A stretch of 64,000 nt of DNA from Bacillus sp. REN3 (GCF_017912555.1 NZ_JAERSD010000011.1:62001-126000), one strand, 5' to 3'. Shown: positions 40,301 through 47,739, numbered from the stretch's first letter. The notes: a model not told the origin generated them from the sequence alone. Program-made: numbers and translations.

Positions 40301-41101
40301 ATGGGTACAAGATCGATTGGCATAGATGCAGGCGGATCTCTTATAAAGATGGCCTTTGAAGAAAATAGAGTTCTGCATTTCAAAAAATATCCGATTGCTC
40401 AGATGGAAGAAGCTATGGAGTGGCTGAAGATATTTTCTGCAGACAGAAAAATTATCCTGACTGGCGGTAAGGCAGGAATCCTTAAGACAAACCATTTTCC
40501 TGCTGCAAGGATTGCAGATGAATTTACAGCTTCGTGTGAAGGGGCCAGTTTCCTTTTAGAGCAAAAAAACCTTTTGCCTCAGAAAAAATTTCTGCTTGTC
40601 AATGTAGGAACAGGTACATCATGGTTTACGATAGATGGTGATAAACAGGAACGGATACTAGGAAGCGGAGTTGGAGGAGGAACATTCATGGGATTGGGCA
40701 AGCTGCTTGGCGGAAACAAAGAATTCACAGACCTAGTAGAGCTATCCGGAAAAGGGACTAGGGGAAATGTCGATTTGCTGGTCAAAGATATCTATCATCC
40801 TGACCAGCCGCCGATTCCAGGGGAATTGACAGCAAGTAATTTTGCGAAAACTGCTAATGAAGCTACAGCAGCAGACCGAATTGCTGCGGTATCCAATTTG
40901 ATTGCGGAAACCTTAACGCTGTTGACAGTACAGGCCGCCGCATTGCAGCAAACATCCTCAGCTGTTTTCATTGGGAGCACCATCGCAGGCAACAATCCGC
41001 TTCAGGAAAGTCTTAAAACCTATCTTGGAATGTCAGGAATTGAACCTGTTTTTCTCCCAGACGGCGAGTTCAGCGGTGCAATCGGAGCGAAAATGTTCTA
41101 A
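40301..41101 (+). CDS. coaW: type II pantothenate kinase
   Basis: A 266-residue ASKHA-fold kinase that makes 4'-phosphopantothenate, the first step of CoA synthesis, and is not feedback-inhibited by CoA in staphylococci. Marks are the phosphate-binding IGIDAGGSLIKMAFEE near the start, catalytic Glu in EFTASCEGA, NVGTGTSWF, and SGVGGGTFMGLGKLL. GAGGAGGAAAGGG places the start at ATG 40301; the frame is open to 40283. The selB gene follows 72 bp later on the same strand and may be co-transcribed. Type II kinases in Firmicutes are mostly from staphylococci and Bacillus. Confidence 0.92.
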   Translation: MGTRSIGIDAGGSLIKMAFEENRVLHFKKYPIAQMEEAMEWLKIFSADRKIILTGGKAGILKTNHFPAARIADEFTASCEGASFLLEQKNLLPQKKFLLVNVGTGTSWFTIDGDKQERILGSGVGGGTFMGLGKLLGGNKEFTDLVELSGKGTRGNVDLLVKDIYHPDQPPIPGELTASNFAKTANEATAADRIAAVSNLIAETLTLLTVQAAALQQTSSAVFIGSTIAGNNPLQESLKTYLGMSGIEPVFLPDGEFSGAIGAKMF

Positions 41102-41173
41102 TTTCCGTCTCTTGAACTATTCTGGCTTAAAAGTTAGAGTAAGAGTGATGATAAAAAAAGAAGGTGTCAGCAT

Positions 41174-43057
41174 TTGAGCAAAAGGTATTTCACCATCGGG
41201 ATGGCCGGACATATTGACCACGGGAAAACGTCGCTGACCAAAGCACTGACAAACGTGGACACTGACCGCCTGAAGGAAGAAAAGGAACGACAGATTTCAA
41301 TAGAACTTGGGTTCGCCCCATTATATGAGGATGATGAACTCCAAATATCGGTTGTCGATGTACCTGGCCATGAACGGTTCATCCGACAGATGATCGCTGG
41401 TGTTGCAGGAATCGATCTGGTCGTCCTGGTTGTCGCTGCTGATGAAGGCGTCATGCCGCAGACGAGGGAACATCTGGATATACTTGGTTTCCTCGGCATC
41501 CGTGCCGGCATCATTGCCATCACTAAGATTGACCGAGTCGAGGAAGAATTCATCGAGCTGGTGAAAGATGATATTTTGAGTGAGCTTGAAGGGACAGTAT
41601 TTGAAAATTCCCCATTCATGATGGTGGACAGCCTTTCGAATAAAGGGATTCAAGAGCTAAAGGGTCTGATCATCGATACGCTTAAGAAGCAGGAAATGCG
41701 GGATGCGAAAGGAGCGTTCCGCCTGCCGATCGACCAAGTTTTCACGGTTAAAGGCCAGGGAACGGTCGTAAGAGGGACAGTTTACGAAGGGACTGTGGAT
41801 GAAGGGCAGCTCCTTAAGGTGCTTCCTGATGGTCTTGATGTCCGCGCGCGCCAGCTTCAGGTCCATCATAAGCCAGCAAAGTCCGCTTTTGCCGGACAGC
41901 GAGTCGCTATTAACCTTTCCGGGGTTTCAAGAGAGGATCTTGAGCGTGGGGAAGTTCTTGTCTCATCTGATCATTTTATCGTGACAAACACAATTGATGT
42001 AGCCATAAGAGTGGTTGAAGATCTGGAGCACTTAGTCAAACAGAGGACCCCTATAAAATGTCACATTGGAACCACAGAAGTGATGGGAAGGATTGTGTTC
42101 TTTGACCGGAATGAACTTAAGGAAGAAAACGGGGAAATACTTTGCCAACTGCGGCTCGATGAAAAAATCGTCACGAAGCGGGGAGACCGTTTTATTATCC
42201 GCCGGCCAAGCCCCCAGGAGACGATAGGCGGTGGATGGGTCATCGACCCGCGCGGCAACAAATATAGGTTTGGCTTTGAAACGATTGAAGAACTGGAGAA
42301 AAAGAAGGTGGGTACGCCCAGCGAGAGAATCCGGGCTGCTCTCTACGAAGCAAAAAGCCTGGATATTGCTGAGTTGATCAAAAGGACCGCTCTGGGCGAA
42401 GAGACGTTAAAAGAGACTCTTGAAGACGGGCAATTCATTAAATATTCAGCCAGGGAGTACACACTTGCCTCCCTGATCGAAAACCTTGGTGAAGAGATGA
42501 TAGACCGGCTGAGCGAGTATCATGACTCAAATCCAATGCGGCCAGGAATGAACAAAGCAGAGTTGCTCCAAGCGATGCAGAATATCGCGCCTAAATCCTT
42601 GCTTGAATATATTATTGAGGATGGAATCAACAAAGGCTTGTTCGGAAGAAAAGGCCAATTTATCAGGCTGTCTGAATTTGAGCCGCATGTACCGAAGAAC
42701 TGGGAAAGACGGACGGAGAACATGCTTCAGGCACTTGAGAGCGATGGCCTGAAGGTTGCGTACCTGAACGATTATATTAAGAATGCGGGCATTCCGGATT
42801 CTCTGGCAGTAGAGTTGAAACGCTTCCTTGAAGACCAGGAAAGGATTGTTTCTCTGGATGACCAGTATGCCTGGTATGGGGAGCATTTTACAGAAGCGGT
42901 TAATAAGCTGAGAGAACATACAGGCTCAGAGTTCGAGGTTCCGCAGGCAAAAGAAGCCGTTGATTTATCAAGGAAGTATATGATTCCCTTCCTTGAACGA
43001 CTAGACACTCTGGGATATACAAAGCGGGTCGAAAATAAAAGAGTATGGCTTAAGTAA
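41174..43057 (+). CDS. selB: selenocysteine-specific elongation factor SelB
   Basis: A 627-residue specialised EF-Tu that delivers Sec-tRNA to in-frame UGA codons marked by a SECIS hairpin. The GTPase domain has MAGHIDHGKTSLTKAL (G1), the G3 block DVPGHERFIRQM and ITKID (G4). Beta-barrel domains follow (FTVKGQGTVVRGTV), and from about 370 to the end are the winged-helix repeats that bind the SECIS. The SelB-specific IDHGKTSLTKALTNVDTDRL and RPSPQETIGGGWVIDP blocks separate it from EF-Tu. The start is TTG 41174 after GAAGGTG, with no other candidate. It converges on the UGA-containing thioredoxin gene at 43280-43609. selA, selC and selD are not in the window. Confidence 0.96.
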   Translation: MSKRYFTIGMAGHIDHGKTSLTKALTNVDTDRLKEEKERQISIELGFAPLYEDDELQISVVDVPGHERFIRQMIAGVAGIDLVVLVVAADEGVMPQTREHLDILGFLGIRAGIIAITKIDRVEEEFIELVKDDILSELEGTVFENSPFMMVDSLSNKGIQELKGLIIDTLKKQEMRDAKGAFRLPIDQVFTVKGQGTVVRGTVYEGTVDEGQLLKVLPDGLDVRARQLQVHHKPAKSAFAGQRVAINLSGVSREDLERGEVLVSSDHFIVTNTIDVAIRVVEDLEHLVKQRTPIKCHIGTTEVMGRIVFFDRNELKEENGEILCQLRLDEKIVTKRGDRFIIRRPSPQETIGGGWVIDPRGNKYRFGFETIEELEKKKVGTPSERIRAALYEAKSLDIAELIKRTALGEETLKETLEDGQFIKYSAREYTLASLIENLGEEMIDRLSEYHDSNPMRPGMNKAELLQAMQNIAPKSLLEYIIEDGINKGLFGRKGQFIRLSEFEPHVPKNWERRTENMLQALESDGLKVAYLNDYIKNAGIPDSLAVELKRFLEDQERIVSLDDQYAWYGEHFTEAVNKLREHTGSEFEVPQAKEAVDLSRKYMIPFLERLDTLGYTKRVENKRVWLK

Positions 43058-43063
43058 TAGAAT

Positions 43064-43092
43064 GCAGCAGGATAGCAATCCTGCTGTTTTTA
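43064..43092 (+). terminator. rho-independent terminator of selB
   Basis: CAGCAGGAT (43065-43073) pairs with ATCCTGCTG (43078-43086), followed by T5. Confidence 0.9.
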
Positions 43093-43253
43093 TATCGATT
43101 CATCATAATTTTGTTATGTAAACTAAAGGTGTTCATTTTTTGCGTTTTTATGCTGTGTAGGCAGTAAACATGTTTTTGACCGATAATGCATCCCTTTTTC
43201 AATCATATTAAGGAACCCCATGGGGGGAAGGGAGCTCGAAATTGGTGATGGAA

Positions 43254-43274
43254 AGTCCGGGTGCTCCCCGGACT
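43254..43274 (-). terminator. GC-rich hairpin just after the selenoprotein gene
   Basis: AGTCCGGG (43254-43261) pairs perfectly with CCCGGACT (43267-43274), five bases past the stop codon on the minus strand. Only TT follows it, so it is a weak intrinsic terminator or an RNA-stabilising 3' hairpin. Confidence 0.45.
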
Positions 43275-43279
43275 GTTCA

Positions 43280-43609
43280 TCAGTCTCCATAGACTCCATC
43301 GTAAATCTTTCCAATATCAGCTCGCAATTTTTCGACCTGTACTATACGAGCTTCCCGCAGGTATTCTTTTCCATCAAGGTAAAGGACGAGAACAGGAACT
43401 GTAAAAGCCATTAAATAGCCTGCAATCTCCTCGACTTTTTCTGCATTTACCAAAGCCATTTCAATCTTCGGATAGTCTTTCATGACCTCCTCAACCTGAG
43501 GAAGCAAACCATGACACACACTTCAGCCATCAGTCAAAACATAGATGAAGCTAAGCTCATGATCATTTATAAAACTTTTCACTTCATCGAGCGATGTTAA
43601 TTCCCGCAT
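43280..43609 (-). CDS. thioredoxin-like selenoprotein (UxxC, UGA-encoded selenocysteine)
   Basis: A 109-residue thioredoxin-fold protein when UGA at 43525-43523 (codon 29) is read as selenocysteine. The N-terminus MRELTSLDEVKSFINDHELS and strand FIYVLTDG lead to U29-S-V-C32-H, the place of the CxxC motif. The fold continues with LLPQVEEVMKDYP, the cis-proline block FTVPVLVLYLDGKE, and EARIVQVEKL. ATG 43609 has AGAGGAGG ten bases upstream, an ideal site, and nothing suitable exists after the UGA. Bacillaceae relatives, as I recall them, have CSVC here. It probably reduces disulfides or peroxides with high efficiency. The alternative is a C-to-stop pseudogene, which the intact frame, hairpin and selB make less likely. 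Confidence 0.85.
43486..43504 (-). promoter_or_regulatory. candidate bacterial SECIS hairpin
   Basis: On the mRNA, CUUCCUCA (43504-43497) pairs with UGAGGAGG (43493-43486): eight pairs, one G-U, loop GGU. The loop begins 26 nt after the UGA, inside the usual bacterial range of about 16-37. The apical G-U in a short loop on a stem is the main feature SelB reads in fdhF mRNA (loop GGUC). The lower stem of fdhF-type elements is not clearly formed. Confidence 0.65.
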
Positions 43610-43719
43610 ATTTCTAAAACCTCCTCTTCAAGATGATACCCATTATCGAGACTATTTTATCATACTTTTGAAAGGGTATAGGGTATAATGAAAAAGACTT
43701 TTCTTCAGGGAGTGGTAAA

Positions 43720-44325
43720 ATGAAAAACCAATGGGATGAAAGATTCGGCATAAGTGAATATGTATATGGCGAAGGACCGAACAAATTCATTGAAGAATAT
43801 GCAACTTATCTAAAGAATGATCAGACTATCGTAGCATTCGCTGAAGGAGAGGGGAGAAATGCGGTCTATCTTGCCAGGCTGGGCCATGATATCACTGCAT
43901 GGGATTATTCTGAAGTTGGTTTAGAGAAAACAATGACATTAGCTGCAAAATCCAATGTCGCCATTAAAACGGAACGAAAAGACCTAATAACCGACCCGGT
44001 GCCGGAGGAAGCCTTTGACGGCGGCATTATGGTGTTCGGTCACTTTGCGAAAGAACATCAAAAATCAGTCATCGATAAGCTGATAAAAACAGTGAAACCT
44101 GGCGGAACCATCATGCTGGAAGTTTATTCTGAGCAACAAATCAACTATAAAACCGGCGGACCGAAAACGGCTGATCTGCTTTATAACCCAGCGAACGTGC
44201 TCGAATGGTTACAGGAGTATAAAGTAATCCATTTCTTCTATGGTGAAAAGGAAAGGTCAGAAGGAACCGGCCATACTGGAATTGGACATGTCATCCAAGC
44301 AATCGTAAAAAAAGAAATGTTTTAA
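43720..44325 (+). CDS. class I SAM-dependent methyltransferase (TehB-like)
   Basis: A 201-residue methyltransferase. The start QWDERFGISEYVYGEGPN is typical of a Bacillus group related to TehB. Motif I is VAFAEGEGRNAVYLARLGHDITAWDYSEVGL, with the SAM-binding acidic residue Asp after the second strand; motif IV region is FDGGIMVFGHF and motif VI follows in VKPGGTIMLEVYS. GGGAGTGGTAAA precedes ATG 43720. Divergent from the selenoprotein gene across 110 bp. Relatives have been linked to tellurite, selenite or thiol methylation; beside selenium genes this is suggestive but unproven. Confidence 0.87.
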   Translation: MKNQWDERFGISEYVYGEGPNKFIEEYATYLKNDQTIVAFAEGEGRNAVYLARLGHDITAWDYSEVGLEKTMTLAAKSNVAIKTERKDLITDPVPEEAFDGGIMVFGHFAKEHQKSVIDKLIKTVKPGGTIMLEVYSEQQINYKTGGPKTADLLYNPANVLEWLQEYKVIHFFYGEKERSEGTGHTGIGHVIQAIVKKEMF

Positions 44326-44337
44326 TGATACACCGAA

Positions 44338-44367
44338 TCGATCCTCGATTGAGGATCGTTTTTTTTT
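44338..44367 (+). terminator. rho-independent terminator
   Basis: CGATCCTC (44339-44346) pairs with GAGGATCG (44351-44358), followed by T9. Confidence 0.92.
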
Positions 44368-44427
44368 GCGAGGAATTTCCGAAATTTTGTCGAATAGTTA
44401 ATCGGTGGAAAATAGAGAGGGTTGGCT

Positions 44428-44700
44428 ATGGATTTGAGGATAAAGCAGTATTACTTATTCGAAGGAAACGCCGCAGTCAGCAGGGTTGCAGATTCGCAGT
44501 TTCAAGGAATAAAATGAATTGCCATTGAGGATGGCTTGACACTTATCACATGCAATAGACATATGCCTGAATGGGGATTATTCAGATTCCTTTTTTCTGA
44601 ATCTACACATCCGGTACTTATCCAGCGTCTTGGAACCCATGACCGCATACATGTCTTTTCGCCAGTAAGAGCATTGGGAACAAAAGGTTTCAAAACTTAG
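44428..44700 (+). pseudogene. 91-codon ORF interrupted by UGA at codon 30
   Basis: From ATG 44428 (AGAGAGGG upstream) the frame reads MDLRIKQYYLFEGNAAVSRV, then a TGA at 44515-44517, then IAIEDGLTLITCNRHMPEWG, FRFLFSESTHPVLIQRLGTH and RALGTKGFKT before a TAG at 44698. Composition is protein-like on both sides of the stop, so it is probably a nonsense-broken small gene. The UGA and the nearness of selB raise the idea of a second selenoprotein, but there is no redox motif around it and no hairpin at a proper distance. I do not recognise the family. Confidence 0.4.
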
Positions 44701-44769
44701 TCAAGTTTTTAGTCACCAACGTATATTTAATTTTGGCTGTGTTAAAGCTGAATGTTGTTTTTTAAAGAG

Positions 44770-45142
44770 TTGATTGGAACGGAAGGGACTGACTCCTCGA
44801 AAATGCTAATGCATTTCCTTCGTGCGTGGGCGAATTCGCCGGAGCCTTTCAGTGTCCTGCGGGATGCAGCGGCAAGGTGGAGACCCCGCAGGCGCCCTTA
44901 GCGCCGAGGAGATAGGGAAGCTGAAGCGCTTTGGTCAGCCCCGACAAACGCTGGCCGACTAAGACCGCCGCGTCCTGCGGCAACGTCGACACTAGGACGT
45001 CCTGTCCGTCGAAGGACCTGTCAGTGAAGTCGCTCTTTGACTTCATTGGCAGGATCGAAGCGACTCGGACGGGCTAGTCGCTGAAGCTGGACCAGCTCCA
45101 CTGACGCCCCGCGGAAAGCGTGTCTCTGGAGTGGAAATCAAC
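44770..45142 (+). repeat. GC-rich dispersed repeat (copy 3, longest)
   Basis: About 373 bp, much richer in G+C than its surroundings. It begins TTGATTGGAACGGAAGGGAC and ends TGGAGTGGAAATCAA; the outer six bases are inverted (TTGATT/AATCAA). Blocks GTCCTGCGGGATGCAGCGG, GGTGGAGACCCCGCAGGCGC, GCGCCGAGGAG and CCCCGCGGAAAGCG are those of the widespread Bacillaceae intergenic repeat, as I recall it. An internal extra segment (about 44930-45090) with its own inverted repeats makes it longer than the other two copies. Confidence 0.75.
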
Positions 45143-45201
45143 ACCCAAGTTTAACAGAGCCTTAATTTTAAATAGGAGCTTCTGAGGGGGGAGTGGAATT
45201 C

Positions 45202-45540
45202 ATGCAAAATGACTGGGAAGATTTTTACTGTAAAGAGGTTTTATCAGGCAGCACACCTGTTGAAATCGTTTTAGAAACGAAGCATAGCCTTGCTTTTTAT
45301 CATACAAGGCCATACTATGAGGTTCACATTGCCGTCATTCCAAAGAAGCATATCTTATTGATTACCATCAAGGAAGAAGATCTTGAAGTCATGAAAGATT
45401 TGTGCGGAGTGATAAAGGAGGCAGCAGCCGAGATGAATGAAAAATATGGGGCATGCACCGTATCTACCAATATTGGCGAGTATCAATCCAATAAACATAT
45501 GCATTGGCATGTGCACTTTGGAAAAAGGATTCGCGATTGA
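45202..45540 (+). CDS. HIT-family nucleotide-binding hydrolase
   Basis: A 112-residue histidine-triad protein. The triad NKHMHWHVHFGK lies at the C-terminus and its central His is the catalytic nucleophile; HIAVIPKKHI is the family's middle block. HIT proteins cleave nucleoside phosphoramidates or dinucleotides. An in-frame GTG at 45193 overlaps GGGGGGAG; ATG 45202, eight bases further, is the start. It lies just behind dispersed repeat copy 3. Confidence 0.88.
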   Translation: MQNDWEDFYCKEVLSGSTPVEIVLETKHSLAFYHTRPYYEVHIAVIPKKHILLITIKEEDLEVMKDLCGVIKEAAAEMNEKYGACTVSTNIGEYQSNKHMHWHVHFGKRIRD

Positions 45541-45929
45541 TTAAAGACTTTTTGCCTATTGGAATAAAAATTGCTATTGAATGGATGGGCACCCTAAAAG
45601 GATGCTGTGGCACACAGTGTGTCAGTTTTAAGCTGACTAAGATGGGCATAACTAAACAAATCTTCAATGAGATTAGAAAGAGAACCCATGACAATTAAAA
45701 AGCAGCACCTGCCCGGCAACTCAAAAAAGAAACCAGGATGAGTCTTGTGCCTATATTGAAGGGATCGTCCAATCATCCATATAAGTGAAGAATTCCACGC
45801 ATCCTGCCCAAAAATAATTCCGGATAAGAGGGAATGACCAGATATTTTATTGGAATTTTCCAAAAAAGTGTCACACTATGCTCTCTGATACGACTTATTA
45901 GTTAGAAAGCAGGAATGAGGTGGAAACAG
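45541..45929. other. intergenic stretch
   Basis: Frame 45541-45698 directly after the HIT stop is open and encodes a peptide with GCCGTQC, but has no start codon with a ribosome-binding site and is left uncalled. The right end carries the ECF-type promoter at 45870-45895. Confidence 0.4.
45870..45895 (+). promoter_or_regulatory. candidate autoregulatory ECF promoter
   Basis: TGTCAC (45870-45875), 16 nt, CGAC (45892-45895). This is close to Bacillus SigX-type sites (TGTAAC, about 17 nt, CGAC). Transcript start would be near 45903, 27 nt before the sigma gene. Confidence 0.55.
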
Positions 45930-46463
45930 TTGGACCATATCAGGGAACAACAGGTAATGGATTGGTATGAACAGTATTATGATGACATTTACCGATTCAT
46001 TTTCTTTATGATGGGTGACCGGCAGTGCTGTGAGGATTTGGTACACGATACCTTTGTCCGTGCCTATTCGGCTGCCGAGCGGTTCCGCGAAACGTCGACC
46101 GTAAAAACATGGCTGTTCAGTATTGCGAAGCATCTGGTCCTTGATGAGATTCGCAGACGAAAGAGGAGGAGGATGTTGTCTCTGATACATGGCAAAGATA
46201 TCCCATCTGCTCTCGATCTTGAAGAATATGTAGAAAATAGAGATACTGTACAGCGGGTGATGGTTGCGATCCAGAAGCTGAAGCCAAATTATCGCCTTGT
46301 CATTACCTTGAAAAAAATTGACGATTGTTCCACAAAGGAAATCAGTGAGATTCTTGGATGGACTGAAGCAAAGGTTCGAAAGACATTATCAAGAGGTATT
46401 GCAGCATTGAAAAAATTGGAAGAATCGGAAGGGGGCGAACAAATTGAGCAATCCATTTCATGA
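45930..46463 (+). CDS. ECF-type RNA polymerase sigma factor
   Basis: A 177-residue extracytoplasmic-function sigma factor. Region 2 is YDDIYRFIFFMMGDRQCCED-LVHDTFVRAY followed by TVKTWLFSIAKHLVLDEIRR; region 4 is LKPNYRLVITLKKIDDCSTK-EISEILGWTEAKVRKTLSRG. TTG 45930 follows AGGTGG at six bases; ATG 45915 in the same frame has no spacing from its purine tract. The gene overlaps the next one by 20 bases. The upstream TGTCAC/CGAC pair suggests it drives its own transcription. It is not a close match to a named B. subtilis sigma that I can recognise. Confidence 0.9.
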   Translation: MDHIREQQVMDWYEQYYDDIYRFIFFMMGDRQCCEDLVHDTFVRAYSAAERFRETSTVKTWLFSIAKHLVLDEIRRRKRRRMLSLIHGKDIPSALDLEEYVENRDTVQRVMVAIQKLKPNYRLVITLKKIDDCSTKEISEILGWTEAKVRKTLSRGIAALKKLEESEGGEQIEQSIS

Positions 46464-47370
46464 AGATTGGAAGTCCCTGCAACAATTTCGAACCTCCGCT
46501 GAAGATAAAAATACATTAAAGCATAAGATCAGGCTTTCCTTAAGGAATCAAAATATAGAAACTTCTCGAAAGAAACGGCTCGATTGGAAAAACCTTGTTC
46601 TGACCTGTTTATTCTTGCTTATTTCAGGAGGTATCCTATCCCAGCTGCCGGATTCTGTTCCAAAAGAATTGGAACCAGGTTCCAAGACTAACGCTACTGT
46701 GGGTTCTGGGTTCGTCCACAAAGGCAGTTTTTCCTGGGAGCCAGGAAGTGTGACGAGCAAGAAAATCAAGGATGGGTACGCAATTTACCATAATGACGCC
46801 AGCGTCCAGGTGGGGAAGATTACAGAGGTTTCCGAAAATGAACAACAAAAGATTGTATATTCAAAACCAATTAGCTTTGAAAAGGAATATCAACATTTTC
46901 CTTATCCAACCCATATGTACATCGAGCATGTAAAAATGGCCGACGTTGTTCTCCGATATCACTTTTTTGTTGTAGCGGCAAATAAGACTTTTCATTTTAG
47001 CCTTGATTATCCCAAGCTTGATCATTCGGATATTTTCAGTATGATGGCAACCTTGGTGTATTCGGAACAGAAACCTTATATTCATCATGAGCCGCTTTTC
47101 GTTACTCATGGCTATGACGATCTGCCGTATCCAGTTGGCTTGAAAGTGGAACGACAAGATGGGGAAAATGTTGAATACCTGTGGGAGGAAGCAAGCCAAA
47201 AGGCATTTACCCTCTATATTGAAAAAATAGAAGAAACTGGCAGAATAGAGATCAATAAGGGAACTGGGAGCCACACGTTTGAATCCCAGGATGGAAATCA
47301 AATAGTAAAGCTAACCTTGGATGGAAAGCAATTAACTTATGAGTTTTCCTATCCAAACCGTGAAGATTAA
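46444..47370 (+). CDS. putative anti-sigma factor, single-pass membrane protein
   Basis: A 308-residue protein with a cytoplasmic N-terminus (about 50 residues, start MSNPFHEDWKSLQQFRTSAE), one membrane helix (LVLTCLFLLISGGILSQL) and a 240-residue external domain. Overlap with the sigma gene and this topology argue for the sigma's anti-sigma partner. The external region (beta-rich, with YPTHMYIEHVKMADVVLRYH) is not a known fold to me. TTG 46444 follows GGGGGCGA. The 20-bp overlap implies translational coupling. No zinc-binding HxxxCxxC motif is present. Confidence 0.78.
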   Translation: MSNPFHEDWKSLQQFRTSAEDKNTLKHKIRLSLRNQNIETSRKKRLDWKNLVLTCLFLLISGGILSQLPDSVPKELEPGSKTNATVGSGFVHKGSFSWEPGSVTSKKIKDGYAIYHNDASVQVGKITEVSENEQQKIVYSKPISFEKEYQHFPYPTHMYIEHVKMADVVLRYHFFVVAANKTFHFSLDYPKLDHSDIFSMMATLVYSEQKPYIHHEPLFVTHGYDDLPYPVGLKVERQDGENVEYLWEEASQKAFTLYIEKIEETGRIEINKGTGSHTFESQDGNQIVKLTLDGKQLTYEFSYPNRED

Positions 47371-47401
47371 GGGATGCCAGTGAGAAGCTGCAAAATTGGA
47401 T

Positions 47402-47440
47402 AAAAAAACAGATCCTCTGCATTTAGCCAGAGGATCTGCT
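47402..47440 (-). terminator. terminator of the YneR gene
   Basis: CAGATCCTCTG (47409-47419) pairs perfectly with CAGAGGATCTG (47428-47438). The A7 before it is a T-run for the minus-strand gene at 47443; it could also stop the anti-sigma transcript. Confidence 0.85.
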
Positions 47441-47442
47441 TA

Positions 47443-47739
47443 TTAATGCTGGGCTGTATAGCATGCGAAAATTTCTTCTGAGGTATCATTGTATTTGATT
47501 TCAACATCGGTTTCATTAAAGAACCATGTATCATTTGATTCAACATAAAAGGTGATTCCGTCAATTTCTTGCTGTTCAGCTGCAACGGCCGGTGTTTCAA
47601 GTGAAAAAGCTAAACTGTATCCTTTGTTCTTATCGCCAAACCCGGCGTATTGAGGGAATAGGCGGATAAAAAACGGCTTTGGTGTATCAAATTCATTCTC
47701 AAACCATTTGTATGCTTTTTGATCAATCGAAATTGTCAT
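47443..47739 (-). CDS. HesB/IscA-like YneR family protein
   Basis: A 98-residue protein with the fold of A-type iron-sulfur scaffolds. The start MTISIDQKAYKWFENEF, the strand FFIRLFPQYAGFGDKNKGYS and the C-terminal block GITFYVESNDTWFFNETDVE fit the YneR branch of the HesB/YadR/YfhF family. It has one Cys, in FACYTAQH, and lacks the CxC pair of true IscA, so iron-sulfur carriage is doubtful. AAAGGATGG precedes ATG 47739. Single gene. Confidence 0.85.
   Translation of the reverse strand: MTISIDQKAYKWFENEFDTPKPFFIRLFPQYAGFGDKNKGYSLAFSLETPAVAAEQQEIDGITFYVESNDTWFFNETDVEIKYNDTSEEIFACYTAQH

Noticed and set aside
43060-43280. tRNA-Sec gene (selC) near selB
   Set aside because: Searched for a GC-rich ~95-nt cloverleaf with CUUCAAA-type anticodon loop and GGTTCGANTCC T-arm; the hairpins here (CCCCATGGGG, AGTCCGGG) do not form one. 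No tRNA was seen anywhere in the window.
44515-44560. UGA at 44515 as a second selenocysteine codon
   Set aside because: No Cys or redox motif around it. The only nearby hairpin (GCCATT-GAG-GATGGC) has its loop 9 nt after the UGA, too close, and another (CTGAAT/ATTCAG) is about 49 nt away, too far. Kept as probable nonsense mutation.
45541-45698. Open frame directly after the HIT gene containing GCCGTQC
   Set aside because: No start codon with a ribosome-binding site; the ATG-initiated version begins in another frame inside the HIT gene.
46444-47370. Zinc-type anti-sigma (ZAS) domain
   Set aside because: The cytoplasmic N-terminus has no HxxxCxxC motif; anti-sigma role rests on gene overlap and topology only.
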